DNA of 6,987 nucleotides, taken from positions 1 to 6,987 of the forward strand of contig NZ_JADEXF010000168.1 of assembly GCF_015207245.1 (NCBI RefSeq), given 5' to 3'. The notes under the pieces were generated by a model. That model was not told where the DNA came from, searched no databases, and saw only the letters and a program-made list of their open reading frames with translations. Shown here in pieces: positions 1 through 5,119 of the stretch (positions are counted from its first letter, which is position 1; each line of letters starts with the position of its first letter). The stretch is from Nostoc cf. edaphicum LEGE 07299. GTDB taxonomy: Bacteria; Cyanobacteriota; Cyanobacteriia; Cyanobacteriales; Nostocaceae. The translations under genes were made by a program, and so were the position numbers.

Positions 1-172
1 CTGACATACAAAACCTGGATGGATGAGTATTTACTATTTGCAAAAATTACTCAGGCTCACTACACTTGATTTTTTAAAGCACGAGGACTTACGCAAGAAC
101 TCTCTGAAACTCTTATTCCTTTGTGTCCTTTGTGGTTCGTTTTATCATGATTTTGCGTAAGTCTTAAGCACT
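1..172. other. Region downstream of the PKS, no complete gene recognised
   Basis: Besides the inverted-repeat element, this stretch holds one plus-strand frame open from the left edge to a TGA at 67-69, which could be the last 22 codons of a convergent gene. The stretch is too short to identify. No tRNA or clear intrinsic terminator was found: the inverted-repeat stem has a loop of over 50 nt and no uridine run directly after it on the minus strand. On the minus strand I see no remnant of a condensation domain continuing from the PKS. Confidence 0.5.
84..165. repeat. MITE-like element with terminal inverted repeats
   Basis: GACTTACGCAA (86-96) is perfectly inverted as TTGCGTAAGTC (153-163), and allowing one mismatch the arms extend to 13 bp (84-96 / 153-165). 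The interior holds a near-tandem pair of CCTTTGTG (118-125 and 127-134, period 9). The sequence AAGCAC occurs just left (77-82) and immediately right (166-171) of the element, a candidate target duplication offset by one base. Both the arms and the CCTTTGTG interior resemble non-autonomous elements common between genes in Nostoc genomes (memory-based). It encodes no transposase. It begins only about 10 bp beyond the PKS stop. Confidence 0.6.
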
Positions 173-3100
173 TTAGAAAACACTTGCGACTTGTAAATAT
201 TTCCCAGGACGCTCGATATCCGGGATATACCAGGCGGGGTTTCCTTGGGGATCTCGTCCTAATTTGGCATCAGGTTGCGGAGGACGATTACGTAAACTGT
301 TATTGGTTTCGCGGTTTGTTACTTCAATAGGCGGTGCAGATAAGAAGCCAGCAGACTGCATTTCGGCAATACTTTCTTTAAAGGCTGCCATTACGAAAGC
401 TAGATCGGCTTCGGAATGGGCTGTCGTCAAGAAGCAAGGACGGTGATCCCAAGTATGCACTCCCTTATCCCGCAGCAAGTAAAACAGTAAATCTCCGTAG
501 GGAAACTCTGGTAAAGACTTCACCATGAACAGGGAGCCGAAATTATAAGCTGTAAACGGAGCCTGAACTTGCTGAAAATAGCCCATAAGTTCCGCTACAA
601 ACTTATCGGTTCTGGCATTGAGATTTTGCTGTAAGCTGGGGCCACTCTGTTTTAAATGCTGAAGTACTGCTTTGGCGGCTGCTAGTGCTAAAGGATGGCG
701 GACGAAAGTGCCGGCGAAGTAAGTCACGCCTACTTCTGGAACGGAGTCATCGCCAAACTGCCAAAACCCACCATCCAAAGCATCCATATATTGTGATTTG
801 CCAGCAATGACTCCAATTGGTAGCCCACCGCCCACAATCTTACCGTAGGTTGCTATGTCCGCCTTGATGCCGAAATGCGCTTGAGCGCCACCTGGATGAA
901 TTCTGAATCCGGTAACGATTTCATCAAAAATCAGGGCAATACCAGCTTCTTCCGTGAAATCACGCAATTGCTGGAGGAATTCTTTAGGCTGGTATTCAGG
1001 GCGACGGCTTTGCACAGATTCCACCATCACTGCTGCTAACTCATCAGCCCGACTTCTGAGGATTTCTAGAGACTCAGGTGAATCGTAGTCCACCACCAAA
1101 ATGTTCTCTACCATTTCGGGTGGAATACCGGGAGCAGCTGGAATTGACCGGAGTTTCTTTGTACCCCGAACGATTACTTCATCCAAAATACCGTGATAAG
1201 CTCCAGAAAAGATGGCAATCAAGTTACGCCCTGTGATCGTACGTGCCATCCGCATCGCTCCCAGCACCGCTTCCGAACCTGTGTTGCAAAAGGCTGCTCG
1301 GTCAAAGTTGGTCAACTCACACATCAGCTTTGCCACTTCTCCAACTAAGGGAGTTTGCGGCCCAATTTCCATGCCGAGTTTGAGTTGTGCTTCAATTGCC
1401 TCAGTAATGAAAGGTGGCGACCAACCAAACAAATTCAAGCCAAAGCCATTGCTTAAATCGACATATTCATTACCATCAACATCCCAAAGTTTAGAACCTG
1501 AAGAACGAGACGCCACGATGGGGTAAACCATCTCTTTCATCGTCGGGTTAAACCCGGAAACAGTTCTGGGATCTGCTAAGTAAGGGCGATGAGTTTGAGT
1601 ATATTCTTTGGATTTTTGAGTCCGTTTTGTATATCTTTGAATAATTTTGTCTAGATAAGTGCGTTGTTGTGCTGTCAAAGTTTTAGTCTGGGTCTTTTCA
1701 ATTCGAGCAGCCGCACCAAATGCCTTTTTACCACCATTTGACTCTGTTTCTACTGATGCTGATTCTTTGCTAGTTTGGGTTGGAGGGACAGATACAGCAT
1801 TTTGTGGCTTGACACCATTATTTTGAGATGTTGCCGCAGGTACAACTGGGATTGTTACAGATTGACTGCTATTACCCAATAGCGCCAATTGCTGGCTCAT
1901 AATTTGTAGCTGCTGATTAATCACATTTTCTAGGATGCTACTAGATGCAGCAGGTTGGAGGGAAATCTTAGGTGCAGATCCATTCGATCCATTTGTATGA
2001 ACTTCATGAACTACCAAAGTGCTTGTAGGTGTAGGTTCTGACAATGGTACTTCTGGAACGATATCTGCAACGGTTTCTGTTAATCCTAATGCGGATAAAG
2101 TTTCGGGAGACAAGGCTGAATTGATAAAGTCGACCAGTGTTCCTAAATTGGGGTAAATTTCTAGTAACTGCCTAAGTGTGACTTTGACTTGAAATTTTTT
2201 CTTTAACGCTAGCCCGACTTGTGTCAGAGATAAAGAATCTAATCCCATTTCTAAAAATGTTATCGAGTCGTCAACACTAGCAATTTCCAATCCTGAAGTT
2301 TCTTCGATAATTTCTTTGAGCAGGAGAATAAGCTTTTGCTGAGGGGATGTTGTCATAATTTGGGTGTTTTCTAATAATTGGGGATTTAAAAGTTTGGGAG
2401 TTGCTGCACGATTGGGATGAGGTGGAGGATCAATCCAGAAGCGTTGGCGTTCAAAGGGATAAGTAGGTAGAGGAATTCGCTGTCGCGTTTCCCTTTGATA
2501 GAAGTTGCTCCAGTCAATAGATACTCCTGCTAACCACAGTTGTCCTACTGCCTTGAGTAATGCCGTCCATTCGGCTTCGTTTTCGGCGTTATCACCCAAA
2601 GAAGGAATCGCAATCTGTTGTTTAATATCTTTTGCTTGTTGGCGGGCTAAGGTCGTAGTTGTGATTCGCGGCCCTACCTCTAACAGTAGTCGTTCTGGCT
2701 GCTGCCATAGAGTTTGTACGCCCTCTGCAAACCGCACAGTCTGGCGTAGATGTGTAGCCCAATACATCGGATCTGTTGCTTGCTGGGCTGTAATCCAGTC
2801 GGCGGTAACTGTAGATACAAAGGGAATTTGGGGAGGTGATAATTTAACTTTCCCAACTACCTCAGCAAAGGGGGCTATGATGCTATCCATCATCGGAGAG
2901 TGGAAAGCGTGGGAAGTGTGTAAATGGCGACAGATAACTTCTTCGCTTTCTAGCTGTTTTTGCAGAGATGCGATCGCCTCTGTGGGGCCAGAAATTACAC
3001 ACAAGGAAGGGCCATTAATTGCGGCGATCGCTAGTTCTGCACTCAACCGCGACTCTACCTCTTTGGCTGGTAGGCGTACTGAAAGCATAGCTCCTGCTGG

Positions 3101-5116
3101 TAACTTCCACATTAAGCGACCGCGAGTTGCAACCAACATCAGCGCATCTTCTAAGGTGAATATACCCGCAATACAGGCGGCAACAAATTCGCCAATACTG
3201 TGGCCAATCATGGCTTGGGGCTTGACTCCCCAACTTTGCCATAGTTGCGCTAAAGCGTATTCAATGACGAATAGTGCTGGTTGGGTAAAGCAGGTTTGTC
3301 GCAATGAGATAGCCGCAGTTTCGCGTAGGCGTAGCCCGCCGTAGGCATCGCTCGGTGCTGGATAGATGATTTCTCGTAAATCCCTGCCCAGCAAAGGCTT
3401 AAGCATTTCAGCACATTCATCCACTGCTTCCTGAAATACAGGTTCGTGGTTGTAGAGATTCAGTCCCATGTTCACATATTGCGATCCTTGTCCGGGGAAC
3501 ATGAAGACAACGGCTGGATTGCGGATTTCTATGTGACGGGTATTTACTTGATTTGGATCTAAAGATTGCAGGGCTGCGATCGCATCTGTAAGATCGTGAC
3601 AAACTACACTGCGTCGGTAGTTAAAAGATTTGCGCCCTCGCTGTAAGGTATAAGCTACATCAGCTAAGTTAATTTCGGCATTGTATTGTAAATGCTGCTG
3701 TAAATTTGCGGTTGCAGCCTCTAAAGCTTGACTAGTTTTTGCCGAGAGCAACAATAGCTGCTGTGGGCGAGAAGATCCTGAACTTTGGATTTGTGGCGCT
3801 TCTTCTAGCACAATATGAGCATTAGTCCCGCCGACACCAAAAGAACTCACACCTGCTCGTCGCGGAGTTTCACCCTCCGACCATTCAGCTAGTTTGGTAT
3901 TTACATAGAAAGGGCTGTTGGCAAGGTCAATCTTGGGATTGGGAGCCTCAAAATTTAAACTAGGTGGGATCTTTTTATAATGCAGGGCGAGAGCGGTTTT
4001 AATTAACCCTGCTACTCCAGCCGCCGCAACTAAATGTCCGACATTGCTTTTAAGAGAGCCGATCGCACAAAATTGTTTAGCATCTGTATGTACCCGGAAT
4101 GCTTGTGTCAGCGCTTCAATTTCAATCGGGTCGCCTAAAGGTGTAGCTGTACCATGAGCTTCAATATAAGAGATGGTTTCTGGGTGGAAGTTAGCATAAG
4201 CTTGCGCCATTGCAATGGCCTCTGCTTGTCCGTCTACGCTAGGAGCCGTAAAGCTCACCTTATCAGCGCCGTCATTATTGATACCAGAACCTCGAATTAC
4301 CGCATAGATGCGATCGCCATCATTGAGTGCATCTTCTAAACGCTTGAGGACAACTACTCCTGCGCCATTATTGAACATTGTGCCCTGAGCGCTGGCATCA
4401 AAAGGACGACAATGCCCATCTCCAGAGAGCATACTGCCTTCTTGAGCTATATAACCGCTATTTTGAGGTGTAGTCATGGATACACCACCAGACAAAGCCA
4501 AATCGCACTGATAGCTGGTTAAGGCTTGGCAAGCCTGAATGACTGCTACTAAAGAAGTGGAACAGGCTGTATTGACGCTGACGGCTGGGCCTTTGAGGTT
4601 GAGTTTGTAAGCAGCACGGGTGGTTAAAAAGTCTTTTTCATTGGCTAACATCGTTTGGAATTCACCGATGCGATCGACAATTTCCATACGACCAGCAATA
4701 TGGTTAGCAAAATAAGTATTTTGACCACAACCAGCGTATAAACCAATCAAACCCTCAAAAGATTCTGATTCATAACCAGCATTTTCTAGGGCTTCATAAA
4801 CCAACTCTAGGAATACTCTAGCCTGTGGGTCCATAACCACAGCTTCAAGTGGATTAATGCCAAAGAAAGCGGCATCAAAGGTTTCTCCCCCAGGAATTAT
4901 CCCTCTAGCTTTTACATAGCTAGGATCTTTGCAAAGGTTCGGATCGATACTAGGATCTAGTTCTTCATCTTGGAAGAAAGTCGTTGATTCTAATCCCTCA
5001 CAGAGATTGCGCCAAAATTCATCGACATTTTCAGCGCCAGGAAATCTTCCTACCATGCCAATAATGGCAACACCATCACTAGGATCTTGGTTATCGGATG
5101 CTTGCATATTTACCAT
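173..5116 (-). CDS. Type I PKS module with fused aminotransferase (KS-AT-ACP-AMT)
   Basis: A single-module polyketide synthase of 1647 residues that adds two carbons from malonyl-CoA to the incoming thioester and then transaminates the resulting beta-ketone with PLP to give a beta-aminoacyl thioester. Domain order: KS (about 13-440), AT (535-830), ACP (925-1000), a low-complexity Ser/Thr/Pro/Val linker with an amphipathic Gln/Leu helix near 1060-1081, class-III aminotransferase (1175-1590), and a conserved-looking tail (1590-1647). KR, DH, ER, methyltransferase, condensation and thioesterase domains are absent. The module architecture matches the AMT modules of microcystin McyE, iturin MycA and the cyanobacterial beta-amino lipopeptide synthases, but here the protein stops after the AMT tail. 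All catalytic residues inspected are intact. Two oddities are an in-frame repeat-derived peptide in the AT region (589-598) and four HIP1 octamers confined to the KS-AT half. The gene is the last one visible in the operon, and the enzyme is presumably cytoplasmic. Start chosen from the Shine-Dalgarno spacing. Confidence 0.97.
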   Translation of the reverse strand: MVNMQASDNQDPSDGVAIIGMVGRFPGAENVDEFWRNLCEGLESTTFFQDEELDPSIDPNLCKDPSYVKARGIIPGGETFDAAFFGINPLEAVVMDPQARVFLELVYEALENAGYESESFEGLIGLYAGCGQNTYFANHIAGRMEIVDRIGEFQTMLANEKDFLTTRAAYKLNLKGPAVSVNTACSTSLVAVIQACQALTSYQCDLALSGGVSMTTPQNSGYIAQEGSMLSGDGHCRPFDASAQGTMFNNGAGVVVLKRLEDALNDGDRIYAVIRGSGINNDGADKVSFTAPSVDGQAEAIAMAQAYANFHPETISYIEAHGTATPLGDPIEIEALTQAFRVHTDAKQFCAIGSLKSNVGHLVAAAGVAGLIKTALALHYKKIPPSLNFEAPNPKIDLANSPFYVNTKLAEWSEGETPRRAGVSSFGVGGTNAHIVLEEAPQIQSSGSSRPQQLLLLSAKTSQALEAATANLQQHLQYNAEINLADVAYTLQRGRKSFNYRRSVVCHDLTDAIAALQSLDPNQVNTRHIEIRNPAVVFMFPGQGSQYVNMGLNLYNHEPVFQEAVDECAEMLKPLLGRDLREIIYPAPSDAYGGLRLRETAAISLRQTCFTQPALFVIEYALAQLWQSWGVKPQAMIGHSIGEFVAACIAGIFTLEDALMLVATRGRLMWKLPAGAMLSVRLPAKEVESRLSAELAIAAINGPSLCVISGPTEAIASLQKQLESEEVICRHLHTSHAFHSPMMDSIIAPFAEVVGKVKLSPPQIPFVSTVTADWITAQQATDPMYWATHLRQTVRFAEGVQTLWQQPERLLLEVGPRITTTTLARQQAKDIKQQIAIPSLGDNAENEAEWTALLKAVGQLWLAGVSIDWSNFYQRETRQRIPLPTYPFERQRFWIDPPPHPNRAATPKLLNPQLLENTQIMTTSPQQKLILLLKEIIEETSGLEIASVDDSITFLEMGLDSLSLTQVGLALKKKFQVKVTLRQLLEIYPNLGTLVDFINSALSPETLSALGLTETVADIVPEVPLSEPTPTSTLVVHEVHTNGSNGSAPKISLQPAASSSILENVINQQLQIMSQQLALLGNSSQSVTIPVVPAATSQNNGVKPQNAVSVPPTQTSKESASVETESNGGKKAFGAAARIEKTQTKTLTAQQRTYLDKIIQRYTKRTQKSKEYTQTHRPYLADPRTVSGFNPTMKEMVYPIVASRSSGSKLWDVDGNEYVDLSNGFGLNLFGWSPPFITEAIEAQLKLGMEIGPQTPLVGEVAKLMCELTNFDRAAFCNTGSEAVLGAMRMARTITGRNLIAIFSGAYHGILDEVIVRGTKKLRSIPAAPGIPPEMVENILVVDYDSPESLEILRSRADELAAVMVESVQSRRPEYQPKEFLQQLRDFTEEAGIALIFDEIVTGFRIHPGGAQAHFGIKADIATYGKIVGGGLPIGVIAGKSQYMDALDGGFWQFGDDSVPEVGVTYFAGTFVRHPLALAAAKAVLQHLKQSGPSLQQNLNARTDKFVAELMGYFQQVQAPFTAYNFGSLFMVKSLPEFPYGDLLFYLLRDKGVHTWDHRPCFLTTAHSEADLAFVMAAFKESIAEMQSAGFLSAPPIEVTNRETNNSLRNRPPQPDAKLGRDPQGNPAWYIPDIERPGKYLQVASVF
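347..1594 (-). other. PLP-dependent class-III aminotransferase domain (GSA-like AMT)
   Basis: This domain belongs to the glutamate-1-semialdehyde aminomutase-like fold family used in PKS/NRPS lines to turn a beta-ketoacyl-ACP into a beta-aminoacyl-ACP. Visible motifs are WDVDGNEYVDLSNGFG (1211-1226), NTGSEAV for the cofactor phosphate (1278-1284), GAYHG (1305-1309), FDEIVTGFR with the pyridine-nitrogen Asp1398 (1397-1405), and the Schiff-base lysine Lys1426 in TYGKIVGGGLPIG. No key residue is missing. The amino donor cannot be read from the sequence; related enzymes use Glu or Gln. Confidence 0.93.
2117..2344 (-). other. Acyl carrier protein domain of the PKS
   Basis: The phosphopantetheine attachment site is Ser961 in FLEMGLDSLSLTQVG. 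The wording LEMGLDSL followed by SLTQ resembles the ACPs that precede aminotransferase domains in McyE-like synthases (memory-based). It carries the beta-ketoacyl and then the beta-aminoacyl intermediate for the fused AMT. A proline/serine/threonine-rich linker of about 170 residues separates it from the AMT. Confidence 0.9.
2970..2977. repeat. HIP1 octamer (GCGATCGC)
   Basis: A perfect copy of the palindromic cyanobacterial HIP1 octamer, within the AT-coding part of the PKS gene. Confidence 0.85.
3024..3031. repeat. HIP1 octamer (GCGATCGC)
   Basis: A perfect HIP1 copy in the AT-coding region, 46 bp from the previous copy. Confidence 0.85.
3323..3351 (-). repeat. Short dispersed repeat translated in frame inside the AT domain
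   Basis: A GC-rich 29-bp block contains the heptamer CGTAGGC twice (3324-3330 and 3340-3346, period 16) and a third partial copy CGTAG (3330-3334). It encodes SDAYGGLRLR (residues 589-598), a peptide that recurs in unrelated Nostoc proteins. The sequence is recognised from memory as a common Nostoc/Anabaena dispersed repeat of the very small mobile (SDR-like) class. The AT segment around it is about 7-8 residues longer than I would expect for the family, consistent with insertion of about 24 bp without a frameshift. The exact ends are uncertain. Confidence 0.6.
3576..3583. repeat. HIP1 octamer (GCGATCGC)
   Basis: A perfect HIP1 copy in the KS-AT linker-coding region. Confidence 0.85.
3797..5080 (-). 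other. Ketosynthase domain, likely hybrid (carrier-protein PCP-accepting) type
   Basis: The catalytic triad is complete: Cys185 in VNTACSTSLV, His321 in EAHGTATPLGDP and His361 in SNVGHLVAAAG. The domain reads NTACSTSL and MDPQARVFLE where canonical PKS-to-PKS ketosynthases usually read DTACSSSL and MDPQQR. From memory, these variants are typical of ketosynthases that take their substrate from an NRPS carrier, which agrees with the NRPS gene immediately upstream. That clade assignment needs a tree to confirm. Confidence 0.9.
4310..4317. repeat. HIP1 octamer (GCGATCGC)
   Basis: A perfect HIP1 copy in the KS-coding region. One-mismatch relatives lie at 4059-4066, 4670-4677 and 5375-5382. Confidence 0.85.
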
Positions 5117-5119
5117 TGC

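Larger units (their letters stand above)
2627..3514 (-). other. Acyltransferase domain, malonyl-CoA type
   Basis: This domain loads the extender unit onto the downstream ACP. Visible motifs are PGQGSQ (541-546), the nucleophile Ser640 in GHSIGE, Arg665 in ATRGR, and HAFHS (736-740). The HAFH form predicts malonyl-CoA, since methylmalonyl-specific domains usually carry YASH. A peptide of about 10 residues encoded by a dispersed repeat (589-598) sits between LREIIYPA and TQPALF, in a variable surface segment well before the catalytic Ser, so activity is probably kept. Confidence 0.9.

Noticed and set aside
23..160. Plus-strand small ORF (ATG at 23-25, stop at 158-160)
   Set aside because: More than half of it is the inverted-repeat element read through, giving LRKNSLKLLFLCVLCGSF. 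No good ribosome site was seen. It is most likely a spurious ORF created by the repeat.
86..163. Intrinsic terminator for the operon
   Set aside because: The 11-bp stem is perfect, but the loop is 56 nt and no U-run follows on the minus strand, so it fits a transposable-element end pair better than a rho-independent terminator.
1212..1526. Plus-strand open frame of 104 codons
   Set aside because: It is antisense to the conserved aminotransferase domain and has no family features of its own.
2505..3344. Plus-strand open frame of 279 codons
   Set aside because: It lies entirely opposite the AT-coding region, has no recognisable domain, and is Cys/Ser-rich in the way antisense frames often are. 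It is a shadow of the PKS gene.
173..5116. Assignment to microcystin/nodularin, puwainaphycin or laxaphycin synthesis
   Set aside because: The AMT-PKS module type is shared, but those AMT modules are fed by polyketide or fatty-acyl chains, often with extra domains in the same protein. Here a Thr A-PCP precedes the KS and the protein ends after the AMT, so no gene symbol is justified.
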